DNA of 64,000 nt from Ruminococcus sp. AF41-9 (lineage in GTDB: Bacteria; Bacillota; Clostridia; Lachnospirales; Lachnospiraceae). Under the pieces are notes generated by a model. That model did no database searches and was not told where the DNA came from. It saw only the letters and a program-made list of their open reading frames with translations. Location of the stretch: the NCBI RefSeq assembly GCF_003477525.1, contig NZ_QUDO01000003.1:62001-126000 (forward strand), written 5' to 3'. The stretch's first letter is position 1. The number at the start of each line of letters is the position of its first letter. Of this stretch, positions 9,443-18,113 are shown piece by piece. The translations under genes were made by a program, and so were the position numbers.

Positions 9443-9471
9443 ATTATACCAAATCGACAGAAAAATGAAAA
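9443..9471 (-). promoter_or_regulatory. Promoter of the Asp23-family gene
   Basis: On the minus strand a -10 box TATAAT (9448-9443) with an extended -10 TGG just before it lies 17 bases from a weak -35 TTTTCA (9471-9466). It sits about 120 bp upstream of the start codon, leaving a leader that can form a small ACTGTTC/GAACAGT stem. Confidence 0.6.
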
Positions 9472-9474
9472 GGG

Positions 9475-11064
9475 TTATTTACTGAATTCCGTTAATATTA
9501 AGCCCGGGTTTCTGTCCTCTGTCATACCCACACTCCATGAGTTTACAAAGAGAAGCAGCGGATTTCCCTTCAGGTCTGTTACTTTCTTCATGTCAGAAGT
9601 TCCCACGATCTTGTCCACTTTGACCTCTTCCTTGTTTGCGATCCAGCGGATATGCTCATATGGAAGTGTTTCCAGACGGATGTCTACATTATACTCATTT
9701 TCCAGACGATATTTCAGGACATCAAACTGCAGGACACCTACCACGCCTACGATGATCTCCTCCATACCAGTGTTAAACTCCTGGAAAATCTGAATTGCAC
9801 CTTCCTGGGCGATCTGATTGATTCCCTTGACAAACTGTTTTCTCTTCATGGTATCGATCTGACGGACTCTCGCAAAATGCTCCGGTGCAAAGGTCGGGAT
9901 TCCCTCAAATGCAAATTTCTTACCCGGTGCGCAGATGGTATCTCCGATAGAGAAAATACCCGGGTCAAACACACCGATGATGTCACCTGCATATGCCTCG
10001 TCTACGACATGGCGGGACTCAGCCATCATCTGCTGTGGCTGAAGAAGACGCATCTTCTTGTCTCCCTGCACATGATAAACTTCCTGGGAAGCATCAAATT
10101 TACCGGAGCAGATTCTCATAAATGCGATTCTGTCTCTGTGCGCTTTATTCATGTTCGCCTGAATCTTGAATACAAATGCAGAGAAATTGTCATCCATAGG
10201 ATCGATCTCTCCCTCATCAGACATTCTCGGAAGTGGTGAAGTTGTCATTTTCAGGAAATGCTCCAGAAATGTTTCCACGCCAAAGTTTGTCAGCGCGGAA
10301 CCGAAAAATACAGGGGTCAGTTTTCCCTTACTTACCAGTTCCTGGTCAAAGTCCGCACTTGCTCCGTCCAGAAGCTCGATCTCATCCAGAAGCTGTTCTT
10401 TCTGCTCCGGGTCCATGATCTCGTCTGCACGGCTGTCGCTTAACGGGATTTCCTCGATCACACCTTCTTTGGTTCCTTTCTGTGTATCGGAGAAGGTAAG
10501 AATCTTTTCTGTATTTCTGTCATAAACACCGCGAAACTTCTTACCGGAACCGATCGGCCAGTTGATCGGACAGGTAGCGATCCCCAGCTCTTTTTCAATC
10601 TCATCCAGAAGATCAAAAGTGTCATTGGCATCTCTGTCCATTTTGTTGATAAAGGTAAAAATCGGGATATGGCGCATTACACAGACCTTAAACAGCTTTC
10701 TTGTCTGCGCCTCGACACCCTTGGAACCATCGATGACCATAACCGCAGAGTCTGCCGCCATCAGAGTACGGTAAGTATCCTCTGAGAAATCCTGATGTCC
10801 CGGAGTATCCAGAATGTTGATACAATATCCGTCATAATGAAACTGCAGAACGGAAGAAGTAACGGAAATACCTCTCTCCTTCTCGATCTCCATCCAGTCT
10901 GATACTGCATGGCGGGCAGTTGCCTTACCTTTTACGCTTCCGGCAAGGTTGATCGCTCCGCCATACAGCAGGAATTTCTCGGTCAGGGTTGTTTTACCTG
11001 CATCCGGGTGGGAAATAATGGCAAATGTTCTTCTTTTTTCTATTTCGTTCGTATACTTAGACAC
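9475..11064 (-). CDS. prfC: Peptide chain release factor 3
   Basis: 529 aa, normal RF3 length. The GTPase domain shows G1 SHPDAGKTTLTEK, G3 DTPGHQDFSEDTYR, and G4 NKMDRD, followed by the EF-G-like domain 2 and the C-terminal domain. RF3 recycles RF1/RF2 from the ribosome after peptide release. It appears as a single-gene unit with its own promoter. Confidence 0.97.
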   Translation of the reverse strand: MSKYTNEIEKRRTFAIISHPDAGKTTLTEKFLLYGGAINLAGSVKGKATARHAVSDWMEIEKERGISVTSSVLQFHYDGYCINILDTPGHQDFSEDTYRTLMAADSAVMVIDGSKGVEAQTRKLFKVCVMRHIPIFTFINKMDRDANDTFDLLDEIEKELGIATCPINWPIGSGKKFRGVYDRNTEKILTFSDTQKGTKEGVIEEIPLSDSRADEIMDPEQKEQLLDEIELLDGASADFDQELVSKGKLTPVFFGSALTNFGVETFLEHFLKMTTSPLPRMSDEGEIDPMDDNFSAFVFKIQANMNKAHRDRIAFMRICSGKFDASQEVYHVQGDKKMRLLQPQQMMAESRHVVDEAYAGDIIGVFDPGIFSIGDTICAPGKKFAFEGIPTFAPEHFARVRQIDTMKRKQFVKGINQIAQEGAIQIFQEFNTGMEEIIVGVVGVLQFDVLKYRLENEYNVDIRLETLPYEHIRWIANKEEVKVDKIVGTSDMKKVTDLKGNPLLLFVNSWSVGMTEDRNPGLILTEFSK

Positions 11065-11173
11065 GTTTCGCCTCCTGTACTCTCTTTCTCTATAGCAATT
11101 GTCTTTATTGTGTGAAGATACTGTAGAAATCCACAGTATCCTGTTACGTTTCCTATTTTTTTACAGCATTCCT

Positions 11174-11203
11174 ATTCTAGTATATGCACTGCTTCGCTGT
11201 CAA
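11174..11203 (-). promoter_or_regulatory. Promoter of prfC
   Basis: A consensus -35 TTGACA (11203-11198) and -10 TAGAAT (11179-11174) are separated by 18 bases on the minus strand. The leader between promoter and prfC holds an 8-bp hairpin (GATACTGT/ACAGTATC, 11117-11140) without a T-tract, of unknown role. Confidence 0.7.
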
Positions 11204-11271
11204 GAGTGTAGAAATGTTTTTTGCACATCCACCCCGGCAAAATATGTTCCCGTTTCCCCCGCTTCCCGGTT

Positions 11272-12129
11272 TCAGTCATAGATATCCGTTGTATCTGTCA
11301 CAGAATCCTCATAAGGCTGCGCACTGGTCTGAGTATCTGTAGTCTCAGTATCTGTAATCTCTGCATCTGCGCTGCTGTCTTCTGAATACGCACTGGTATC
11401 TTCATAAGAAGTTTCATCCTGCACCTCTTCAGAAGCAGTATTTAAAGAATCACCCGAATCCTCTTCTTCATAATCTTCAATTCCGGAAGCTGAAGCTGTA
11501 TCCAGACTGTCCTCTTCACTCTGCTTCAGTGGTGTGATCACAATATTCTCCGCTGCAATCCCTGTTTTTCTTTTTACGATATCTTCAATCTGCGCTCTCT
11601 GCGCATCCGAAAGTTCCGTATCCGGCACAACCACATCCGCAGTTTCCCCTGTCAGGTTTACAACCACATTCTCAAACCCCTTGGCTTCCAGAAGAAGCTC
11701 TGCCGCCGCCTCCTTTTCTGTCAGGTCTGTCATGGAAACCATCGTATGTATTGCCTCCTGCTTCTCTTCATCACTGATCCCCTCATTATTGATGATATCC
11801 TGCAGGTCTGCCTTATTCTGGGAACGGATCTGCTCCCTGCTTATTTTTGCCTGTGCGGCAAATCCTGTCGAGCCGGTAAGAACCGCTTCTCCCGGGCTGC
11901 TGGTATCCTGGCTTTCCGTCAGGCTGCTGTCTGCGCTGTTTTCATCCAGAAGCGCACTCTCATCTGTCAGATCATACCCTGCATCTTCCAGAATACTGCT
12001 GCTGTCCGTGCTTGCTTCCTGATCTTTAAAACCCAGATCCACATCTGCGAAATTCAGATATCCGGCAACTGCGATCAGGATTGCAAGGGAGGTGATGATC
12101 ACCTGATTCTTTTTCATGATTTTTTTCAC
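11272..12129 (-). CDS. spoIIIAH: Stage III sporulation protein AH
   Basis: 285 aa. One N-terminal membrane segment (VIITSLAILIAVAGYLNF) is followed by a linker, then the YscJ/FliF-like ring-building domain (about residues 130-200, EKEAAAELLLEAKGFENVVV). SpoIIIAH in the mother cell membrane pairs with forespore SpoIIQ to form the feeding channel. GTG 12129 is chosen because GGAG lies six bases before it. The last ~80 residues are a Ser/Thr/Asp/Glu-rich tail, longer than in B. subtilis (218 aa); low complexity suggests a disordered extension. Confidence 0.93.
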   Translation of the reverse strand: MKKIMKKNQVIITSLAILIAVAGYLNFADVDLGFKDQEASTDSSSILEDAGYDLTDESALLDENSADSSLTESQDTSSPGEAVLTGSTGFAAQAKISREQIRSQNKADLQDIINNEGISDEEKQEAIHTMVSMTDLTEKEAAAELLLEAKGFENVVVNLTGETADVVVPDTELSDAQRAQIEDIVKRKTGIAAENIVITPLKQSEEDSLDTASASGIEDYEEEDSGDSLNTASEEVQDETSYEDTSAYSEDSSADAEITDTETTDTQTSAQPYEDSVTDTTDIYD

Positions 12130-12139
12130 ACTGCTCTCC

Positions 12140-12610
12140 TCATTTCATTTTCATTACTTTAATTTTATGGGCTTCGAGCTGAAATAATGACATCACTGCC
12201 TCCTGAATATTTTTTACCACCACTGGATCGCCCCCGCCCTCCGCAGAAACCAGAACTCCGGTCACCTGGACTGCATTGGATCGGGAAAATGCCTGTGTTT
12301 CGTTATTTTCATCCGACATTACGATCACCTGCACCTTGCCCACTCCCTCCACACTTTCCAGAAGCGCTTCCAGTTTTTCTTCCAGCCTGGATTTCTCTAC
12401 CTGTATGGTGCCGGTTTCCTTTCCCCCGCCAGTATCAGAGAACAAACTTTTCTGTGTCTGATCCTGGTGTGTCTGATCGGACACAGGCATGGCCGCCACT
12501 GCCAGTAGAAGTCCCAGCAGAAGCAGAATGATCCACTGTCCCGGTCCCATACTGCGCAGTCTGGATATGATATTCTCCTTCTTCAAGTCCCCACTCTTCC
12601 ACAAGTTCAT
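12140..12610 (-). CDS. spoIIIAG: Stage III sporulation protein AG
   Basis: 156 aa. The N-terminal membrane segment WIILLLLGLLLAVAAMPV is at residues 26-43, followed by a ring-building domain with LEALLESVEGVGKVQVIVM and a conserved C-terminus (VKNIQEAVMSLFQLEAHKIK). SpoIIIAG forms a large ring in the mother cell-forespore channel. The ATG is preceded by GAAAGGAAGGA, a good ribosome site. Its first 176 bp overlap the end of spoIIIAF in another frame. It is shorter than the B. subtilis protein (229 aa). Confidence 0.88.
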   Translation of the reverse strand: MNLWKSGDLKKENIISRLRSMGPGQWIILLLLGLLLAVAAMPVSDQTHQDQTQKSLFSDTGGGKETGTIQVEKSRLEEKLEALLESVEGVGKVQVIVMSDENNETQAFSRSNAVQVTGVLVSAEGGGDPVVVKNIQEAVMSLFQLEAHKIKVMKMK

Positions 12611-13049
12611 CTGCGATCCTTCCTTTCTGCTCCTGTGTCACATTTTCCCCGGTTATGACCACCACCTGTATCTGTTCTCCTTCTATATTTACTTTCACTC
12701 CCTGTATTTCTATCCCTTTTTTCTGCAGAGTTTCCTGAATTTTTTTCCCCAGTTCCGTCTCATATCCCTTTTCCAGATAAGCCTTCTGAAGATTTTCCAG
12801 TTCTTTCTCCTCTTTGGCTTTGTTTTCCCGGCTCAGATAAACCTGAAAATTCCCGGTCAGCTCCTGCCCCTTCCCGAACAGAGAAAAAATCGGCGTACTC
12901 ATCATAAAGATCAGCAGAAGCCCCATAAAAAAGCGCACATATTTTTCATATTTCTTATCCGGCACCAGATTCAGGATTGCTGTAAAAAGAATATAAAATA
13001 CCGCCATATTTCTGACCCACTGATAAAGTTCTTCTTTCATCCTTTTCAC
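12435..13049 (-). CDS. spoIIIAF: Stage III sporulation protein AF
   Basis: 204 aa. Two N-terminal membrane segments (MAVFYILFTAILNLV and FFMGLLLIFMMSTPIFSL) precede a soluble domain ending ELVEEWGLEEGEYHI near residue 165. The remaining ~40 residues are Gly/Ser/Thr-rich and unlike the family; they are read through the start of spoIIIAG. Either the overlap is real or an indel removed the normal stop. SpoIIIAF is part of the channel complex. Confidence 0.85.
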   Translation of the reverse strand: MKRMKEELYQWVRNMAVFYILFTAILNLVPDKKYEKYVRFFMGLLLIFMMSTPIFSLFGKGQELTGNFQVYLSRENKAKEEKELENLQKAYLEKGYETELGKKIQETLQKKGIEIQGVKVNIEGEQIQVVVITGENVTQEQKGRIADELVEEWGLEEGEYHIQTAQYGTGTVDHSASAGTSTGSGGHACVRSDTPGSDTEKFVL

Positions 13050-13059
13050 CGCTCCCTTC

Positions 13060-14304
13060 TCATCTGCTGCCCGCCATCAGGATCAGAAATGTCAGCATAC
13101 ACAGCACTTCCGCTGTCAGCAGCAGTTTCAAAAGCAGTGCACAGCCTTCCCCCATGGTACTGAGCGCTCCCACGATCCGCTTATCTGATACAGGCTGGGA
13201 AAGAGCTGCCAGAAAACGATAGGAAAGAGACAAAACACCATAATGTATGGCAGACCCCATTCCCGCAAGTGCCAGCAGGATCAGAAACACAACTCCCAGA
13301 CTGTTTCTCACCAGTACCGCACTTGTCAGGATCAGTTCTGTAATGGCATTCATTGAATTTCCGATCACCGGGATCGCTCCCGCTGTTTTTCCCAGTGCAG
13401 ATCTTTTCAGAGAATCCATCACCGGAGTTACGAGATTCCGGACAATCTGCAGACCTACGGCTGCTCCAAGCAGAGTTTTCAGTCCCCAGTTCACAGCAAT
13501 CTCCAGAAGCTCTGCCATCTTACTGAGCATTTCCTCTTTTGACAGATGATTGACCAGTTTCAGCAGGATACACAGATTCACTCCCGGCAGGAACACATTG
13601 ACCAGAAGCCACTGGATCGCCCATACCATCAACAGAACTCCTTCATAAAATACCACTGCCGAAGATGCCCCCACTGACGCTGTCACCGCCATAAAATATG
13701 CCGGAGAAAGCACCTTCATAAACTCCGCCAGCCAGGACAGGCGGGTGCTTAAAGAAGTGCTGAGTCTGGAAAAATTTTCTACCAGAGACATAAACAAAAT
13801 CAGATACACGACATAAAAACTCACATCCCCAACCTGACCATTTTCAAAAGCATCTGCGAAATTCGCCAGCACTGCTGCGATCAGAATCAGTAAAAGCAAT
13901 TTGAAAAAAGTATCTTTCTCCTGCTCTATCCCCGAAAAAAAAAGACTTCGCAGGAATTCCCGCACAGTCTCTTTTGAAATTGGTTCATCTCCGTTTATCA
14001 TATCTCTTACAGCATCCTTCACAGAAAAGCTGTTCTCTCCAAGGATCTGCCCGATCATCTGCTGTATTTCCTCAAATTCCATCTCTCCGAGCAGTTCATT
14101 CTGCATTTCCTCACTTTCTTCTGACTCTATATTTTCCGTCAGATTATCTTTCATTTCCTTCGGACTCATCTGCGCTGCCTGACAAATTTGTGCCGTACCT
14201 GTCTGACAGATACCGCCGAATCCATAAATCACCAGAATCAGAAAACACATGCAGAATCGCCTGACATCTTTACTTTTCCCCTCTTTCTTTCCCGCTGTAT
14301 TCAT
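13060..14304 (-). CDS. spoIIIAE: Stage III sporulation protein AE
   Basis: 414 aa. A signal sequence (FCMCFLILVIYGFGGICQTG) is followed by a soluble segment and several membrane spans from about residue 145 onward (e.g. LLLLILIAAVLANFADAF). It is the large polytopic member of the spoIIIA channel complex and is the length expected. It lies between AD and AF in the usual order, with a ~95-bp gap to AD. Confidence 0.92.
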   Translation of the reverse strand: MNTAGKKEGKSKDVRRFCMCFLILVIYGFGGICQTGTAQICQAAQMSPKEMKDNLTENIESEESEEMQNELLGEMEFEEIQQMIGQILGENSFSVKDAVRDMINGDEPISKETVREFLRSLFFSGIEQEKDTFFKLLLLILIAAVLANFADAFENGQVGDVSFYVVYLILFMSLVENFSRLSTSLSTRLSWLAEFMKVLSPAYFMAVTASVGASSAVVFYEGVLLMVWAIQWLLVNVFLPGVNLCILLKLVNHLSKEEMLSKMAELLEIAVNWGLKTLLGAAVGLQIVRNLVTPVMDSLKRSALGKTAGAIPVIGNSMNAITELILTSAVLVRNSLGVVFLILLALAGMGSAIHYGVLSLSYRFLAALSQPVSDKRIVGALSTMGEGCALLLKLLLTAEVLCMLTFLILMAGSR

Positions 14305-14398
14305 CTGATCTGTCCTTTCTTATCCATCAGAAATTTTTTCATAATTTTTCTGCCATATCCCCGGTCTTCAGCAGCACTTTTTTCATTTCTCCCACACA

Positions 14399-14782
14399 TT
14401 ATAAAAAACCGGAGATTGTATCCAGAATAGCCAGCAGTACCGGCATACTCAGGACCATCACAGAAAGTTTACAGAACAGCTCGATCTGCGCTCCGATCGT
14501 CTGATATCCCGCATCCTTACAGATAGACGCAGAAAACTGTCCGATATAAGTGATCCCGATAATTTTTACCAGCGTAGCCAGATAACTTCCATCTACAGGA
14601 ATCCTTTGGCGAAGTCTGTCCAGCGTCTCAAAAAGATATGCCACTTTCCCTGCTGCAAGCCCAAGGATCAGAATACCGATGGCCATGGTAATAAAAGAAG
14701 CGTATTCCGGTCTGGTGCCTTTTAAGATAAATCCAAGCATCACTCCGCATACGCCAAGCATTGAAATTTTTATAATGTCCAT
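14399..14782 (-). CDS. spoIIIAD: Stage III sporulation protein AD
   Basis: 127 aa from the ATG at 14782 (MDIIKISMLGVCGVMLGFIL), which follows GAGGGAA; the frame is open eight codons further but that start is less likely. The protein is hydrophobic with four membrane segments and ends LLAILDTISGFL. SpoIIIAC and SpoIIIAD resemble small membrane rings of the channel apparatus. Confidence 0.92.
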   Translation of the reverse strand: MDIIKISMLGVCGVMLGFILKGTRPEYASFITMAIGILILGLAAGKVAYLFETLDRLRQRIPVDGSYLATLVKIIGITYIGQFSASICKDAGYQTIGAQIELFCKLSVMVLSMPVLLAILDTISGFL

Positions 14783-14829
14783 TTCCCTCAGCCCCCTGTT
14801 CCACACCCTGTTACATCATTTTCCTCTTT

Positions 14830-14948
14830 CTATTCCTGATGCCCGCTTCCACTCCTGCCACCCACTTCTACTCCTGCCACTCTTTTCTATTCCTGACGCC
14901 CTCTTCTACTCCTGATTTCCTTTTCTATTCCTGATTCCCTCTTCTTTC
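14830..14948. repeat. Degenerate ~20-bp tandem repeat between spoIIIAC and spoIIIAD
   Basis: Six imperfect copies of a 19-20-bp unit, on the plus strand roughly ATTCCTGACGCCCTCTTCT, fill most of the AC-AD gap. On the transcribed strand each copy carries CAGGA(A/G)TAGAA, which includes a ribosome-site-like AGGA and a TAG stop, so the array is not coding in that phase. Such gaps in spoIIIA operons are normally only a few bases. Confidence 0.8.
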
Positions 14949-14979
14949 TCGGTCAGTATAACGTGTTTTTCATCTTTTT

Positions 14980-15174
14980 CTACAGTACAAACATCTGCTG
15001 AATACTTTCAAACAGTTCATAAATATAAGGCACAATCCAGAACAGAACCATCAGAAGTCCCGCAAGGCTTACCAGAAATGCCTGTTCTTCCCGCCCGCTG
15101 TGCTTGAGGACCTGGCAGAGAACGGAAACCAGGATTCCCACTGCGGCTATTTTAAAAATAATCGTTACCTCCAT
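14980..15174 (-). CDS. spoIIIAC: Stage III sporulation protein AC
   Basis: 64 aa from ATG 15174 (MEVTIIFKIAAVGILVSVLC), preceded by GGAGGAG. Two membrane segments, the second LAGLLMVLFWIVPYIYEL. Length matches the SpoIIIAC family. A longer frame from 15192 lacks its own ribosome site. Confidence 0.92.
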   Translation of the reverse strand: MEVTIIFKIAAVGILVSVLCQVLKHSGREEQAFLVSLAGLLMVLFWIVPYIYELFESIQQMFVL

Positions 15175-15209
15175 GATCTCCTCCTCTCCCACTCTTTAAC
15201 AGACAAGCT

Positions 15210-15728
15210 TTACCAGACGATCACCGCCAGCAAAATTCCAAGAAGAATCCCAAGATTCTGGTACATCTTTTTTCTTTCCGGCAATCTCTTCTGCAGTTCC
15301 TGAAGAGATAAACGGATATCCTCTTCCATCAGTTCAAGCTGCTTCATCTGCATCTCCAGCCCCAGATATCCCAGACAGCGTCCAAGGGAATACAATTTCT
15401 CCCTCTCCTCCCCTGTGAGTTCTTCTGCCACCAGACATTCCTCCGCACATTTCCGGAAAATCTCTCCAAAGGATTCCCCTTTCTGTCTCTGCATTTCCCT
15501 GGCTGTGAGTAAAAAAAAGTCTCTGTACTTTCCCTCCAGTTTACCGGCAGCACCGGTAAAGGCATCGTACAGAGATGTATTTCCATAACGTATTTCTCCT
15601 TTTAAAAGGATGAGCATGCGTAAGATCATTTCCAGATTCCGTTTCCTGCGGGTCAGACGGCTGCTCAGGGCAAACCCACATCCCGTCCCGGAAACAAGAA
15701 TCATACCTAATCCTATTATTCTCAGCAT
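15210..15728 (-). CDS. spoIIIAB: Stage III sporulation protein AB
   Basis: 172 aa. An N-terminal hydrophobic segment (GLGMILVSGTGCGFALSS) is followed by a helical domain and a C-terminal membrane anchor (YQNLGILLGILLAVIVW), the SpoIIIAB arrangement related to type II secretion GspF-like proteins. It is thought to partner the SpoIIIAA ATPase. Confidence 0.93.
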   Translation of the reverse strand: MLRIIGLGMILVSGTGCGFALSSRLTRRKRNLEMILRMLILLKGEIRYGNTSLYDAFTGAAGKLEGKYRDFFLLTAREMQRQKGESFGEIFRKCAEECLVAEELTGEEREKLYSLGRCLGYLGLEMQMKQLELMEEDIRLSLQELQKRLPERKKMYQNLGILLGILLAVIVW

Positions 15729-15805
15729 TTCCTATTTTTTTGAAATTTTCTTTTTGAAATCTTCTTTTCGAAATTCTCTTTCCGAAATTCTGTTCCACCT
15801 GATCT

Positions 15806-16744
15806 CTACTGTGTCAGACATACCCTTCCATTTTCATCCAAAACCCCTTCCAGATATCCTGCCTGGTCTGTTTTTCCAAGGATAATATACCGTTCAAAAA
15901 CTCTCTCCCCCATCAGTTTATAAAAGAACGGCTGCTCCAGAACATCCTCCAGACAGTTCCCATGAGCCGTTGCGATCAGTTTACATCCACAATGGATCAC
16001 AGTTTCTACTGCCCTGAAATCTTCTTCACATCCAAGTTCGTCCACTGCCACCACATCTGGAGACATGGAGCGCACCAGCATCTGCATTCCCTCAGATTTC
16101 GGGCAGCAGTCGAGCACATCTGTGCGCATTCCCAGATCATTCTGAGGAATCCCCTGGTAACATCCTGCCAGTTCACTTCTCTCATCCACCACACCGACAG
16201 TCAGTCCCGGTGTATTCTCCCAGCCATTGCTGAGCTGGCGGATGATATCTCTCAAAAGAGTGGTCTTTCCACATCTAGGCGGAGAAATGATCAGCGTATT
16301 GGCGATCCAGTTCTTTGTACGGATGTAAGACATCACCTTATCCGCACAGCCCTGGATCTCATGCGCCAGTCTGACATTGATACAGGAAATATATTTCATT
16401 CCCATTATCCTTCCTCTGTCAAGAATCACCTTTCCGGTCACTCCGACTCTGTGTCCTCCCTGAACACTGATATATCCCTGACGGATTTCATCCTCATATG
16501 CATACAGAGAATATCCTGTCACATACTCCAGCGTTTCTGTCAGATCCTCCCGCGTCACAACATACTGCTCCTGACCCGGGCTTCGCAGAAAACATTCCCC
16601 GCCATCATAGGTCAGAAACAACGGTCGTCCCACGCGTAAACGTATTTCATATAATTTATCATAATCCAGATTTGCTTCCATCAGAAGCTGCCGGATATTT
16701 CCGGCAAACAGGTTCTCAATCTGCTGCGCTTCTATGCATCTCAC
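15806..16744 (-). CDS. spoIIIAA: Stage III sporulation protein AA, ATPase
   Basis: 312 aa. A secretion-type ATPase with Walker A PPRCGKTTLLRD near residue 155 and a Walker B-like segment VVAVDELGCEEDF near residue 230. It is the motor of the spoIIIA channel and first gene of the eight-gene operon. The GTG at 16744 gives MRCIEAQQIENLF, but the nearest AAAGAGG site is almost touching it, so the start is uncertain by a few codons. No confident sigma-E promoter was picked in the 126-bp gap upstream. Confidence 0.92.
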   Translation of the reverse strand: MRCIEAQQIENLFAGNIRQLLMEANLDYDKLYEIRLRVGRPLFLTYDGGECFLRSPGQEQYVVTREDLTETLEYVTGYSLYAYEDEIRQGYISVQGGHRVGVTGKVILDRGRIMGMKYISCINVRLAHEIQGCADKVMSYIRTKNWIANTLIISPPRCGKTTLLRDIIRQLSNGWENTPGLTVGVVDERSELAGCYQGIPQNDLGMRTDVLDCCPKSEGMQMLVRSMSPDVVAVDELGCEEDFRAVETVIHCGCKLIATAHGNCLEDVLEQPFFYKLMGERVFERYIILGKTDQAGYLEGVLDENGRVCLTQ

Positions 16745-16870
16745 CTCTTTACACTTAATCCTATGTGGACAAACTTTATTTCATACCATTTTCATGTCAA
16801 TTTCATCATCTGTTTTATCATCTGTTCCATCCATCATCCGATTCCGGAAACACCATTCAGACGAGTCCTT

Positions 16871-18010
16871 TCACTCTGCCTCATTCTGCTTCTCCACATA
16901 GCTCTCCATTTTCGGCAGACTCAGCTTCAGTACACGATCCACAACATTCCCCGCATACCCTCTGTATGCATAGGCACCGGATTCAAACAGTACATAAAGA
17001 TCATCTTCATCCACCACGATCTGCTCGATCATCTCAGGGAAACGATAACTTCTGGCGGAATTTTCATTGACATAAAGCCTTTTATCCGACTGTTCATAAA
17101 ACACAACCCTGGACGGCAGAATTCCAAAAGAATGAGACAGCAGCAGCTTATCATGATAAAATGCCATCCCCTGTGCCTGTTCCGAGATCGTAGAATAGTC
17201 CAGCGGAACCGCCATCTCAAACGTCATTCCCAGTCCTTCATCAAACGTATTGACCAGATTTCCCTCATCATCCACTTCATATCTGGCAATGGTACTCTCT
17301 GTATATTTATTAAAACATCCAACATACAGACATCCCTTATAAAAAGTCATAAACGAATCTCTCACAATTCCATAAAGGTTGCATGTCTGATTCACCTGCA
17401 CAGGCATCCGGTTATCTGCATAACTGTAGTTACGCAGAACATCCATCTTAATACTGATGGCCTGTGCGATCCCGTTTGTATTGGAAGAATACCACAGCAT
17501 ATCATGTTCCGGATCATAGGCAAGTCCGCCCACATGAGGCAGACCCGGAAGCACCACTTCTTTAATAAAACGATGTGTCTCTTTGTTGATCACATAAATC
17601 ACAGAGTTATGTTTCGCTGTATGACAATAGGCACTTACCAGCACATATTCATCCGTAACAGCCAGCCCCTGGGGGGTCATGGACGTACAGACCGCCTGTT
17701 TACTACCCTGTGCATTCAGAAATGTTCTCGTATATTTCAGACCCGGAATGATATAAGTTCCGTATTCCTTCTCTTTCTTTCTGTCCTCAAACGCAAATGC
17801 GATCAGGTCTTCCTTCTGGGAAAGCATCTGTATCTGCCCTCTCAGAGAATAAACCGCCGCATCCTGGTTGGTTACCAGATATTTGGCAGGAGGTTCCGTC
17901 CTGCCTCTGTATACAAAAGCATATCCCCAGAAAGCCAGCCCCAGTGCCAATACCACCATCAGTATCTTTACTGCCAGCCCCCGGATCTCTTTTTTCGTTT
18001 GTTTATTCAT
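16871..18010 (-). CDS. Membrane-anchored beta-propeller-like protein of unknown function
   Basis: 379 aa. Residues 12-31 form a single N-terminal membrane segment (LAVKILMVVLALGLAFWGYA), and the rest is predicted outside the cell. Recurring strand patterns such as GLAVTDEYVLVSAYC, HVGGLAYDPEHDMLWYSS and QGMAFYHDKLLLSHS look like propeller blades, and the early part resembles quinoprotein-like repeats. No catalytic motif is recognised. It lies downstream of the phosphopantetheinyl transferase with a 100-bp gap; no functional link is evident. Confidence 0.6.
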   Translation of the reverse strand: MNKQTKKEIRGLAVKILMVVLALGLAFWGYAFVYRGRTEPPAKYLVTNQDAAVYSLRGQIQMLSQKEDLIAFAFEDRKKEKEYGTYIIPGLKYTRTFLNAQGSKQAVCTSMTPQGLAVTDEYVLVSAYCHTAKHNSVIYVINKETHRFIKEVVLPGLPHVGGLAYDPEHDMLWYSSNTNGIAQAISIKMDVLRNYSYADNRMPVQVNQTCNLYGIVRDSFMTFYKGCLYVGCFNKYTESTIARYEVDDEGNLVNTFDEGLGMTFEMAVPLDYSTISEQAQGMAFYHDKLLLSHSFGILPSRVVFYEQSDKRLYVNENSARSYRFPEMIEQIVVDEDDLYVLFESGAYAYRGYAGNVVDRVLKLSLPKMESYVEKQNEAE

Positions 18011-18113
18011 CTTCTACTCAAGTCAGACGGAGTCAGGCGAATAAAAGACTCCGCTTCGCTACACGGCTCTGCACCGGATAACGGCTCCGCAGTTTATCAG
18101 GATGAGCCTGCAG

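Noticed and set aside
14830-14948. CRISPR-like or coding repeat between spoIIIAC and spoIIIAD
   Set aside because: Units are contiguous without spacers, and the transcribed strand has repeated TAG stops, so neither a CRISPR nor a peptide repeat.
16745-16870. Sigma-E promoter before spoIIIAA
   Set aside because: Candidate boxes (e.g. CATAGGAT) did not give a convincing -35/-10 pair by eye, so none is annotated.
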